Positions 35,575 to 47,075 of a DNA stretch of 64,000 bases are shown piece after piece; within the stretch, counting starts at the first letter, position 1, and each line of letters begins with the position of its first letter. Source of the stretch: Halichondria panicea (lineage: Eukaryota; Porifera; Demospongiae; Suberitida; Halichondriidae); NCBI RefSeq assembly GCF_963675165.1, contig NC_087377.1, positions 10,898,632 through 10,962,631 on the forward strand, given 5' to 3'. Below the pieces are notes generated by a model. The model was not told the DNA's origin. It saw only the letters and a list, made by a program, of their open reading frames with translations, and ran no database searches. Made by a program: the position numbers and the translations under genes.

Positions 35575-37211
35575 TTCCCTTTCTTTTTCAGTACAAGTGG
35601 AACGTCAAGAGGCAGTACAGAAGTTCAAGAAGAGAAGACAGGACTAATCAGATATCTTCTCGAATATCTCTGGACTAATTATAATCATAGTAATGAGTAA
35701 TATTGCTTGATATGTTGAATTTGTGAGTCAGTATTAAATGACAGCCATTTTAAGAGCATGATATATAGCCAGTGCATATAGCATGCTTGTCAGAGAAAGG
35801 GAGCTGGAGCTGAACAGTGTGAAGAAAAGCAACACCTCAGGCTCTGGAAAAGCCTGCACTCATCACCCAGTGATTTTAGGCGCACGGTTTCTTAACCACG
35901 CCTATCTATTATTAATTTTGCAATTGTTGCTGAGTCATTAAAGATGGCGGAATTTTCTAGGTAAGAGAAATAGAGACTGAGAGGTCATCTGCCTCGTGGA
36001 AGCAATCGCAAATCTGAAGAAGCGCTTTGTAATCCAGGTTGTAGTCGTTTGGAAACCCTGTGCAGAATGTCCTGGAGAGGGCTGTACTTGGAGTAAATGC
36101 TGGGCAAGAAACTTACTTACTTACTCACTCACTTACTTAGTCAGACAACAAGAGGTGAAACATAGAAATAGTGCAATTTTTAAAATGACAATATTCATAC
36201 ATTTAAAACGTTCATGGTTATGAAATGAGAGATACAAAGAGAGAAAAGGCTAAATAAACTATCTGTCTATTCAGTTTCTTTATGTGGCCTTTCCCTGCAG
36301 AGATAGAACAGTTTGAACACAAGTCAAAATAAGTAAAATATTGCTAAACACGGGCAAACCCACTGCCAATCCTATGTAAAACCTACTGGTTTTACTAATA
36401 CTTGTAGCATTGCAGAAGCAGATTGCAGAAACTGCTTCTGAATGTAGATTATGTCGCCTTAAGGCAATCAAAATTCTGCACAAATAATAATGCAGGGGGA
36501 AATTAAAAACTGTATCTGGGTAAGGTTATCACAATTCACTGAGAAATTGTTTTAGGCTGTTGCCTGCTTCCAAAGATGATAGATTCCAGCTCATCTAACA
36601 AGGCATCTAACAGCCTTTCTTGAACTGCTCTAACTCCAAAGTTGCATCTAACGATGAGATAGCTTCTCCCTTATCGACACGTTAGGGGATGGAGCGTGCA
36701 GGTTCAGGGCAATGTCGGTGATCATTACCGGCTATCAAAGTCAACACCACGCTGTCAGACAAGCCATTGTAAAGCATATAAATTATGTGTGATTTCCAAC
36801 ATTAATTTGTCAATAATAAACACTGGTTGATGGATGTAGGTTACAATTAATGACATATGGAGTCCTACGTGAAGGACAAGCAAATGGACACAGCATATGC
36901 CTGGGGAACTAACTAGGAGCTCTTTGCATTGGCCCATATCTGCTCGGACGAAGGGTGTTTGTCTGCTCAACAATAGCACGCAATGCATGGCTGTGTCACT
37001 GTCCCAGCAAAATTGACCCCAACATCGCCCCTCCCCGGGACAAAAAGGGTCTGTATATACGTATCACACCAGGAGTGTAGCCAGGATTTTTTTGGAAGAT
37101 GGGGCAAACTTATCAGCCGCGCAGCGCCGAAATTTTGATCGGAAGCCACGCCTCTTAATTATGACGTCATAATTATTTAGTTGGGTGTGGCCTGATGCAT
37201 AGAAGAAGCTA

Positions 37212-40200
37212 CACAGCCAAAAATCCACGGGGCGTGTCAGGTCCGTTACATGTCCGTTACAGGACGTTGTGAACTTCCTGATACGGGACCGTTGGGTATA
37301 GACACTACTAAACAGGCCGGCCGTTCTAACAGGTGCTTCACATGCCGTTCTATCAGGTGCTTTACAGGCCGTTCTACAGGTGCTTTACAGGCTGTTGTGT
37401 TACCTATCATGCTATCATGATCATATTCAGCTACTGAATTGAGAAAACAATTGGCACACTTAAAATCTTTGAAGTGGTAATGACAATAGATATAAAAACT
37501 AAATAGGAAAAACTAAATAGAACTCATGCAGTATTGTTAATGCATAATGGTAATCGTGTTGTACTGAGAAGTACTTGTCAGTGTTTATCTCTTCCTTTTC
37601 TTTTGTGACTAAAGCTGTGGTAGTGATGGTGCAATTCTTGTTGCAGTCATGTACAATTGACACGGTCTTGATTAGGGTGAATCTTTATTAAGTGATTGGT
37701 TGTCTCCACTAGCTCACAATTTTGCTCGCTCATTCGTCCCACTTCCTTGTAGGGCAGCACCACCGCTACCTGCGTGTCGTCAGAAAACTTCAAAAGGGTT
37801 GTTAGTAGTCCATATGCAATCTGCAATGAGGAGACTGATGACAATGCAATAGTTAGTTGTGTTTTACCTTGTTATCATTTTCTCTTCTGTATAGGCCACG
37901 CTTTCTCCCAAGCTTCCCAACTTTCCGTCTATAGGTAAACTGATTTGTATATCAGCATCGGGATGTCTCTGTTTACACCTATGAAGAAGACATAGCCAGC
38001 CATTCTTAGTTCTCCTAGTGTTGTTTCCCCTTTCGGTAAACTGAACGTCACTTCTTTCAATGGTACTGCCTTAGACTGTTCCTGTAATGAAAATAATGTG
38101 CATTGAGCAATAGTACTGTATATACACTGTACCTTCCTCAGAGTTCCATGCTGGTAGATCTCCTTGGAAGAGTTGAGTGTGTGAGGGTGAATATTGAAGG
38201 CATACTGCCGCACTTCTTGAGAGGTGAGTAGCTAGATGGACTATAGATCATCTCCAATTCTAAGTGTGTGGGGAAAATAATCCATTTGATTAATTGATTT
38301 TATACTTAGGCCACATAACCCAGGCATATTCTATTAAAAATCGAAGATGGGAGGAGGCTTTTTTTCTTGGTAGGGCAAAAACTTCCGGCCACAACTTGGC
38401 CACTCCTCCTTACATGTCAGGAAAAGTACATACAAAAGTAGAAAAAAGAAAGGCACCATGTGAAGAGATGGTAATTAAACATGGCCATATTAAAGCAAAT
38501 AAAAGGATCCACGCATGTGGCCCATGAGGGGTCAAAAAATTTAGGCGGGAGGGCCTGAGAAACAAGTCATTAACTTTGTGTGGCCTTATGCCCAATAAAA
38601 CTAAAAGGTCCAGCTGTAGTGTATAAAGAGTACAAGTACATAATTATTATACTTTAAATGAATGCGTTATCTAGTCTGTTATACAATGTACCTTACTCTT
38701 ACTGTAGCATCTTCTGGTGCTACACCCTTGTTCACTAGGAAGTAGAGTTGCTCCATTACTGCAAATCTCTTGGCAATGTTACGACTCGATGACTGCCGAT
38801 TGGTGTGCAGGTTGTTGAGCTTCAATGGGGTTTTCTCTTGCATACTTTCTCTGTGCAAAAAGATTATAATTATGATGTTTCTTAAAACCCCTAAAGTCAA
38901 TTAATGTATACTCACTAGCAGGGCTAAATTATGGGTGTATGCTGTCTCGATCTCTCGGTCCATGGGAGCCTTCAAAGTTCTCACAGTCTCTTTGGCTAGG
39001 TTGCTAGGGGAAATCCTTTGTAAGGTTGGCAACCTAGCACCTATATAAAACCATGCTTTTGTGACAGCGTAATATTTTTTGTAACAGAACATATACCTTG
39101 CGCCTTTCATCGATACGCATGTCGCTCAACCTTTTTTGCACCATTTTAGAGTTATTGACAGTACCTCCGTGTCTGTCCTATCATCCATGTCCATACATAC
39201 TCTCATTTGTGCCTAGGTTTGTATAAATAACAATTCTGATTAATAACCTTGATGGCTTCGTCTCCTATTTCTCTACTTTCAGACATTAGGAATAGTTTAG
39301 CCAAATTCGAACTCAGAGAAACCTGCAATTATTGGATTATAATGTCAAGTTTTGAGAATGCTATCATGTACTTACACTCCACGACGTGCTTTCCACGGCA
39401 AAAACGTGAGAGTTTTTCTCAATCATCGTTTTTTAATGTGTCAATGGCCTTCTTGCTGTTTTGTTGTTCTTCTTGAACTTGTCTTAGTTTAGCTTTAATT
39501 TCCTTCAATTCCTTCAGCACTTCCTATGTGTTAGTAAAACTTAAAAATACATCAAATCACTGTCAGAATAGGATTGTGTGAGTGCTTGGTTGGGTGATTT
39601 GTGGAGGGTGCATTGCCTAGATGGTATAACCCCGCCATTAATCAGTTTTGTAGGAGCCAGTATACCCTCTGTATTTAACAAACATGTTGTCGATTGTATT
39701 GTGCACATATAGTTTATACCTTCTTTCTGTCTTGAATGACTTTGCAAGCAATGTCAAAACTTATGCTTGTGCTTAATTCACACAGAGCTCTCTCAACTGT
39801 GGTGGCTTCGATTTTGGCAGGTTCCAAACCCACAAAGTAAATTAGTACCAACGTTTTCCTACATTACGAATGTATTGTGTGCATTTGAGAAGGATACTTT
39901 TGTCACAATAAGCAATAATACTTACTTTCGTTCTTTTGTTTTGACTGTAGGTACGTCTGACGTCTTGAATGGAGCAGCAAATACCTGGCAAATGAATATT
40001 AACTACTGTGTATTCTATCTATAATTTTTACTTTAGATGTACTTGGAATGTTTGTATCCATATTCATTTGATTCATTAATGGTGTGGGTATGACAGCTGG
40101 AACTTGCCTCACCAAAAGTATGCACATGCTCAGTAATTATTATTATTAACGTGCCGTGTACAGGACGTGGTGGGTGCTACACCCTGATACAGGCCCGTAT

Positions 40201-40312
40201 TTACAGGCTGTAAACAGGATGTAGCCCCACGTCCTGATACAGGTCTGTTCACGGGCCTGTAACGGCCCGTTTTAACCTACGGCCTGAAATGGACTAGTGG
40301 ATTTTGGCTGTG
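37212..40312. mobile_element. 3.1-kb TA-inserted transposon with CACAGCCAAAA ends
   Basis: Ends CACAGCCAAAAATCCAC and GTGGATTTTGGCTGTG are flanked by TA on both sides (37210-37211 and 40313-40314). The relative at 62500-63473 has the uninterrupted AGCTAGTTT with one TA (62644-62645). Subterminal zones carry reiterated GTTCTACAGGTGCTTTACAG / ACAGGCCCGT motifs (about 37225-37400 and 40150-40290), possibly transposase-binding sites. It contains a multi-exon minus-strand gene rather than a recognisable DDE transposase. Confidence 0.85.
37647..40076 (-). CDS. Unrecognised 11-exon gene inside the 3.1-kb transposon
   Basis: Exons (transcript order) are 40032-40076, 39926-39984, 39720-39858, 39376-39523, 39248-39322, 39097-39212, 38916-39040, 38703-38850, 38133-38215, 37868-38081 and 37647-37820, about 400 residues in all. 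The start is MNQMNMDTNIPSTSK. Exons 3-4 hold a charged coiled coil (EVLKELKEIKAKLRQVQEEQ). Exon 8 has NIAKRFAVMEQLYFLVNKG and the last exon SDDTQVAVVLPYKEVG. Introns are GT-AG. Several exons stay open only with one-base shifts at homopolymers, notably A6 near 39417, A-runs near 39135-39150, C4 near 39011 and C4 near 38829. No family is recognised; it could be a novel transposase, an accessory protein or a captured host gene. Confidence 0.5.
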
Positions 40313-40703
40313 TAGTTTAGCAAAGAACAAGAACTGTCTATAGATTTAGACCAGAATTGCTCACAGTATAGGGACTAAATCGTTTTGCTTGCCTACTAGC
40401 TAGCTAACTGCAGCAAGATTCGGAAGAAAGGGAGTGCTCAGCAAGATAATCAGCTACACTAACCTGAGCTGAGTATAGTAAAGATCCAGAAAAAGGGGGG
40501 CATTTGCCCCCTTTCCTCCCCCTGGCTACGCCACTGCACACTGGTAACCATTACCAAGTAGTACAATCAGTGACATGTATGTGTAGAACTGTCCCGTTCA
40601 CTGTTTAACACGTACGTATACGTACTCTCTGTGCGTCGGTTGCCCGTGGTTGTTACGTACAGGAGACTAAAAAATCAAAAATGGTTTACTGGCCCATGCA
40701 CTA

Positions 40704-40874
40704 CCGTATAGCGGGTAATTTTCGTGGGGCAAAATATTCGTGGTTGGAGGTCTGACCACGAATATTTTACCCACGAATGAAGCGACCTTGTCTACCTTTC
40801 TGCAGTGCAAGCGGCTACCACGAATATTGCTGAACCACGAATATTTTGTCCCCCGAAAATTACCCGCTATACGG
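40704..40874. mobile_element. 171-bp CCGTATAGCGGG MITE, intact
   Basis: Nearly perfect ends CCGTATAGCGGGTAATTTTC and GAAAATTACCCGCTATACGG are flanked by TA (40702-40703 and 40875-40876). The interior has inverted CACGAATATTTTAC motifs. It is the cleanest member of the family in the window. Confidence 0.92.
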
Positions 40875-41630
40875 TATTGCATGCCGAGCCTATAAGAGTA
40901 TCTATTTGTGTCACTGAAAAGCGCGGTAAAAAAAGACTTTAAAGCTAACAAACACACAAACAAATAATCATGGGCAGCCACCTTTTTCATTTCGTTATTA
41001 CTTTTACTTAAACATTTTCTGTTGACTCCTCAATTCGGTAAGTGACAACGCAATTGACTGTGTGTGTTTATCCTCTGCAGGTAATGATGCATGTGAGCGG
41101 GGTGTAGAGCTCTAGGGCGATCATTTCGTTTAATTATCTAAGTAACTTTTAATGGTGGCAGATGTCGCAGCTATAGCTACTGTAGTACATTCAATCGATC
41201 GATCGCAACATTATGTTGTGGCCAATAATTATAATACATTATATAAGACAATAAACATTATAAGACAATATAAACAACAATAAAATAATAAGAATTGTAA
41301 ATGTTCACTTGACCGTGATATAATTATCTGTAAGGAAAGTAATAATTAATAATGCACATGCATGAAACAGATATTCACAAGAGCTAGACAGCTAGCTAAC
41401 ATTTACAGTCTTTTCGGGCCAGGGTACCGGTGGCAGCATTTGGGGTGGCCATGGCCCCCTTCCATGTCCTCCGCGGCCAGCTCCACGACGACGTCCACTG
41501 GCACCACCTCCACGCCCACGTCCCCTGGCCCTGCCTGCGCCTCTTCCTGCGGCCCGAGCCCTGGCGGTGAGCTGGAGGTCGTGGCAGTGGTGCAGGAGCT
41601 GCAGGAGGAGGCAGTATAGTCCTGCGGCTG

Positions 41631-42090
41631 GTGGTGGCAGAGGAGCTTGAGGTCGAGGCAGTGGTGCAGGAGCTGGAGCCAGTCCTGCGGCTGGTGGTGG
41701 CAGAGGAGCTGGAGGTCGAGGCAGTGCATGGTGCAGAAGCTGGAGCCAGTCCTGCGGCTGGTGGTGGCAGAGGAGCTGGAGGTCGAGGCAGTGGTGCAGA
41801 AGCTGGAGCCAATCCTGCAGCTGGTGGTGGCAGAGGAGCTGGAGGTCCGAGACAGTGGTGCAGAAGCTGGAGCCAGTCCTGCGGCTGGTGGTGGCAGAGG
41901 AGCTGGAGGTCGAGGCAGTGGTGCAGAAGCTGGAGCCAGTCCTGCATGCGGCTGGTGGTGGCAGAGGAGCTGGAGGTCGAGGCAGTGGTGCAGAAGCTGG
42001 AGCCAGTCCTGCGGCTGGTGGTGGCAGAGGAGCTGGAGGTCGAGGCAGTGGTGCAGAAGCTGGAGCCAGTCCTGCGGCTGGTGGTAGTGG
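41631..42090. repeat. 63-bp GC-rich tandem repeat
   Basis: About seven units of a 63-bp repeat (GGTGGTGGCAGAGGAGCTGG... GCCAGTCCTGCGGCT) in an otherwise AT-rich region. Read on +, each unit gives a Gly/Ala/Arg-rich 21-mer (GGGRGAGGRGSGAEAGASPAA). Read on minus it is proline-rich (PPAPLPPPAAGLAPASAPLPR). Small indels shift the frame between units. Flanking 41400-41630 is also GC-rich. The coding strand cannot be decided. It ends about 80 bp before duplication copy B starts. Confidence 0.85.
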
Positions 42091-43212
42091 GTTCATTCTG
42101 TAACAGAGTTGTACAAAATGGTATGCAAGCACAGAGAAAAGAAGTCACCTCTTTCAATTCTCTTTCAACTGTAATAAGCAATAATGAAGAATACTGCATG
42201 GGAACAGCTACATTGCTATGACAACTTCCCACGTTGCACATGCACATGTTTACAGGTACGTGCATGTCCAACAACCACTTATATATTATCTTTAACAAAA
42301 GATTACAGGACGATGACAAATTAATCAACGTCACATTTATCTTATCATTAATTAATGTACTAATGTATTGAAAAAGAAAGGGAATCAAAACTAAAAAACA
42401 TTTGCATTGTGAACGTTGCTATAGGATTGCCAGGAAAAGAAAAGCGCGAAAAAGCGAAGAAACAAGAAATTCGGTGAGTGCATAACTCCAATCCGTTACA
42501 ACGTCATGAACATGTACAGCTGAGTGGCCTACTATTGATAAGGAATATTAGAATCAAAATACAGGTTGGTTAAAATGCACAGTCATTGCAATACAATAGG
42601 AAATAAGGATTCACACATAAACGTGACAGTTCTACATAAGAATACACCTTTGGACAGTGAAACAATGGTTTAAAAATAATTCACTTTCTATACACTATTT
42701 GTGTTCCTTTCACTGATAAAAAATAACACAGTATACACAGTTGTTGTAGAAGTAGTTATCTTCTTGAAAGTGGGTCTGGTCAATAGGGTGATTTCCCTAT
42801 CTGAATTTCATCTTACATTTACATGCATAGTGTTTGTGGTTTGTATATAATTATGTAACAGGAGAAGGTTACAGAAATTACTTGTATCTATGGTAATTTT
42901 TGTACCTATATAATTATGGTTGTAACAATGTGAATTTGCCAAGTTATAGTCAAAACATTCAAACAATGTTGCTGTACGTAGCAATTGCAGCTTGACGACT
43001 GGAGTGCTCCACCTGGCTGCCGGTGCCTGCGTAATGTTGAGGCGAAACCTGTCGATCGAAGACGGTCTATGGCTTAGATAACAACAAGGGACCCTGAGAT
43101 GTGATCAAGAAACTACAGCAGGTGAATGCTATAGCTATACAAACGAAGGCCTATATATTTTACAAACTAAAGATAAACATTAGTTTTGCTTGACTGAATG
43201 TGTTGCACTATA

Positions 43213-43665
43213 CCGTATTCACCCGAATTACCGGGACACAAAAAAATAATTACGGCTTGCAGTGTCCCTTGGAATAGAGCAAGAAAAATTACGTTAAAGT
43301 CAAAGTGTCCCTTTAGGGTGTCCCGTAGTAATTAAAACCCCATTTAAGGTAAGTACACGGCCTCGATTCCAGGCCGAGGCTAGCTCTGCAGCTAAAATGT
43401 CTTTCGTGCAGTTTAGAAGCTGTGTACGCAGGTTCCATGTCTACAAAGGTGTCTTCAACCGTTAGTGACATATTACGGTGCCAGAGAGTAGAATCCAGAG
43501 AGTTTTGAGTCTCTATCGAGCTAACATGCTCTTTTTCGTTCTAATTAGATCGGGACGTCTAAAAATATTTACATTTCCTGTTGTTCCTTAATATACAATG
43601 AAAAAATTACGTAAGTCCGAAGTGTCCCCTAGAATAGAGTGTCCCGGTAATTCGGGTGAATACGG
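43213..43665. mobile_element. TA-flanked MITE, CCGTATTCACCC family (copy B)
   Basis: Counterpart of 1037-1494. Ends are CCGTATTCACCCGAATTACC and GGTAATTCGGGTGAATACGG, better preserved than in copy A. TA flanks both sides. Confidence 0.82.
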
Positions 43666-43695
43666 TAGAAAACAGTCTTTCTTTTGGAGTCTCAG

Positions 43696-43823
43696 TTGCT
43701 CTTGCTATTATTCTGACATTCCTGTTGACTCTGGCTCTGGGAATTTCCATTGGTGTTCTCATTGTACTGGCAGTAAACAAGTGCAGGAGGTCCGAGAATA
43801 CAACGCTAGTAAAGCCCAACTGA
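43696..43823 (+). CDS. Orphan terminal exon: transmembrane helix and short basic tail (copy B)
   Basis: Sequence-identical counterpart of 1525-1652, with acceptor GTCTCAG, a phase-1 start, the same hydrophobic helix and a TGA at 43821-43823. No exon upstream in this copy could splice to it: the preceding 1.5 kb is repeat and MITE, then the GC-rich tandem repeat. In copy B at least, it is therefore likely a stranded relic. Confidence 0.55.
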
Positions 43824-46153
43824 CCATTTATTTTATATAAACAAAAATGTATTAGCTACATATTATAGATCTAAATAATTATGTAGCCTATCCAGAATAT
43901 TTGCACTGTTAGTTAATTAGTTAGGATATCATGTTTACTACACTTTTGTCTTTGGATCACTTTATATTGTGTATATACCGACTTAAAATGAAAGCACCGC
44001 GGGTGATGATGCCTCGATGGAGGTACCAAAGCTATACACATAATTATTATAATTATCATGATGAATATTTTTGCATACAAACTCAAGGAGTGGGTAATAA
44101 TCGACCATGATTGTTATTAAAAACAATTGATGCCAAAACAAGTCTAAAATTAATGGCTGCATGTGTGATGATGTAGAGCATTTTTGGGGGGGAATGTTCA
44201 CCCCTGCACCCCCCCACTAGATAAAACCCTGAGGGAGATGTGTCCATTAGTATACCACACCCACTTCACACACGGTATTAGGGTGGAAGTTACAAGAACT
44301 AACCTTCTCTTTCTGTGATTTCTTATTCTTATATGAACACCGGCACACACACTTGAGAGTCCTGAGGAGAGAGAGAAGGAGGTTACAGCTGCACTCACCA
44401 ATATCCACAACACACTATAAGAAACTTGCTCTCAAAAACAAACTTTCGATTTGGAACAAAATGTGTACACTATACATGCATGACATAAAAATATGATAAC
44501 TATAGTTTATAAGTAAAATTACAAGTAAAATTGATTACATTGCTTGTGTCGAAGAGGACTTGAGGGTGTGGGTGAGTGTATGACGAAGAGAAGGGTGTGG
44601 TCTTGTAGTACACATGTCCATATGATCTCCGAAAGACAGGCCACCATCACATTGACTTAGGGTGAACCCTGCAAGTGATAGGGGAGAGGGAAGGAAGGTA
44701 ATACTATACGAGTGTTGCCATGACTACATTAAAAGAACGTACCACTCTAACATTCTGAGCTGTTACAACTAGATTATAACTCATGCACTGTAAGTGAGTC
44801 AGCGTGTTGTGGACGGTGGAGGCCACACCCACAAGATAATAACCCACTGAGTCCTTGATCCTGTGGAATACTAGTCACTGTCTGCGATTGGAACGCCTAG
44901 ACTGGAACTTAAACCGCCGCTATTATAATACCTCTTTTAGTACTACAGTGGAACCTCTGTTAAAGGCCAGCTGCTATATAACGGCCAGGGTTAGAATGCT
45001 GGCTATTAACTGTAGCTGCAAGAGTGAGAAAAGAGTTCTACAAAATTAACAGCCTTTAATTATGGACTTTAAAACTTTTAGCCAAGATTCCCCATACAGT
45101 TATAAATGTTCAGGTGCCCTCGCGGTGTTATCATAAGCATTCTAATTAATAACAATGTCCGATGGTGTGTTGATAATTAATTTTCTTTTTTGCTAATAAT
45201 TAAACCATATATACCCTATGTATTTTTGTGTAACTCACCAACAGAGCGGAGAAACCAGAGCATATGAGTGCCATCCTCACTCGTTTCCTGGGAGTCGATC
45301 CCTTGGTGCCTCAACTCAGTCATCACCTGCTCACTTCTGTTCATCAAGGCCATTAGTTTCCCAGACAATTAACACCATGTCCGAGTCTCACTTGGCTAGC
45401 TCAAAGCAGCTACATGCATGTACATCTCATCGCTAGCAGGTACTTCAGCTGTGTAGTGTTTTGCATGAGCTGCCTTTTCCTTCATTTTTGTGGCCATGTT
45501 GAAGAAAGTTCTTCACCGTTTTCTTCTCCCGCTTCTCCTAAGACTGCGTCCTCCTGCTCCGATGTTAATGGTTTGTCATCTGCATCACTTTATACAACAC
45601 CTGAAGCAAAGTTTGTTGTACGTGTCACTTATTCAACTCAGCTAATGAACAGATGGATATATACTGAATGAAATCAGTGTCCCTCAGAACTAAAAACATG
45701 TCATCCAGCTTCAGACTGGGGCGGCATATAAAGATCATCACTACTCTTACTCAAAGATCACCCTATATAATTATGCGTAAGACTTGGGTGTGTCGAAACT
45801 TATGATGCACATAGTTACATTTAGGGTAATTCTTAATGCTGACCACACCCACCTGGTCAGTAATGGCAACAGTGGCATCTTGTCTCGTATATTTCCAAAT
45901 GGTAGCTCAAAGTAGAATGATGCATGGGCTCACAATATCCACTTTGGTATTGTACAAACGTGTCCGACACTATAGCAGTAGCTCACCACCGTGACCAGGC
46001 ATCTGAGATAATATGACGTCATAATTTTGACATCATAGTATTTGTACTAATTACATGTGCATAATTTGTACGTATATATAAACTTTAGTGACTGAGTGTG
46101 CAATATTTAATTTGCATATCTCTTATCAGAACGGTTTAAAATCTACGTATATA

Positions 46154-46337
46154 CCGTATAGGCGGTAATTTCAGGGGACAAAATATTCGTGGTTCAGCAA
46201 TATAGAGATATTTCGTAGATAATATGGTTGCTGATTGCACTGCAGGTAAAGCTAGTCAAAATCGTTTCATTCTTGGTCAGAGCTTCAACCACAAAAACCA
46301 TGAATATTTTGTCCCCCGAAAATTACCGGCTATACGG
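46154..46337. mobile_element. CCGTATA-type MITE, uninterrupted (copy B)
   Basis: Counterpart of 3997-4415 without the nested 234-bp element. The single TA at 46220-46221 is the pre-insertion site. Confidence 0.85.
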
Positions 46338-46740
46338 TCGGTATATATATATTTTGTGCAGAAACCTCCGCAATGTCCTTGCTATACTGTCCTCTGGGTA
46401 GAGCCTCTTGACAAGCCCAAAGCAACAGTCTGGTGAAAACTTTGTGCGCCCAACTACGACAAACGAGGGAGTGATGTCAGTGTGGCGGTTGGTAGCAGGT
46501 ATTGTACCCATGAACAGTTGTTGGCATGAATATACACACTGTCTTCTCACCTGTAAACAGCATAATTATCTTTACCAGTTTGACTTATATGTGTATAAGA
46601 AATCTGAGGATCTCACCTAGGCCATGGTTATCAAAGCAGTACCGGTAGTGTAGCTGGCTAACCACGATGTTCACCTCCTTGCCACAGTTTCCTGCCTCGT
46701 CACAGAGGAAGTTCACTTGGCGGGGGATTGCCTTAAATAA

Positions 46741-47075
46741 AAAGCATTTCCTTGGTACCAAAAGGTTGAAGGGACCAGGTTGGGGGGTTGCTGGGATAGT
46801 GTACCTGTGAAATAATAAATAGCAACAACATGGTAAATTGCAACGCTTTTAATACATTGTCAAAGAGGAAACGTTATAAACGTACTATGTAAACGGAACG
46901 GGAACTTGATATAAAGCATTTCCTTGGTACCAAAAAGTTGATGGGACCAGGTTGGGGGGTTGCTGGGATAGTGTACCTGTGAAATAATAAATAGGAACGA
47001 CATGGTAAATTGCAACGCTTTTAATACGAGGAAACGTTATAAACGTACTATGTAAACGGAACGGGAACTTGATAT
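46741..47075. repeat. Tandem duplication of about 170 bp (copy B)
   Basis: Units 46741-46912 and 46913-47075, as in copy A. Confidence 0.85.

Larger units (their letters stand above)
33240..36620. repeat. Third spacer copy, interrupted
   Basis: Sequence from 33440 to 35030 follows copy A 4435-6745 in order, with a single 170-bp unit and without the 577-bp element. The matching resumes at 36390-36600 (copy A 6745-6930). The gap holds a long-inverted-repeat element (35037-35574) and unique sequence. Divergence is clearly higher than between A and B. No gene is supported inside. Confidence 0.8.
37071..40536. mobile_element. GTAGCCAGG-ended element, split by a 3.1-kb insertion
   Basis: The left part (37071-37211) and right part (40313-40536) together match the single element at 62500-63473. 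The ends are GTGTAGCCAGG and CCTGGCTACGCCACTG. The left part includes a palindromic TTATGACGTCATAA. The 3101-bp inner transposon at 37212-40312 splits it. The ends resemble hAT-type elements; there is no transposase of its own. Confidence 0.8.

Noticed and set aside
41392-42388. Long minus-strand frames over the 63-bp repeat
   Set aside because: They arise from a GC-rich repeat whose length is near a multiple of three in all frames. Both strands are open, frames switch between units, and the strand cannot be decided.
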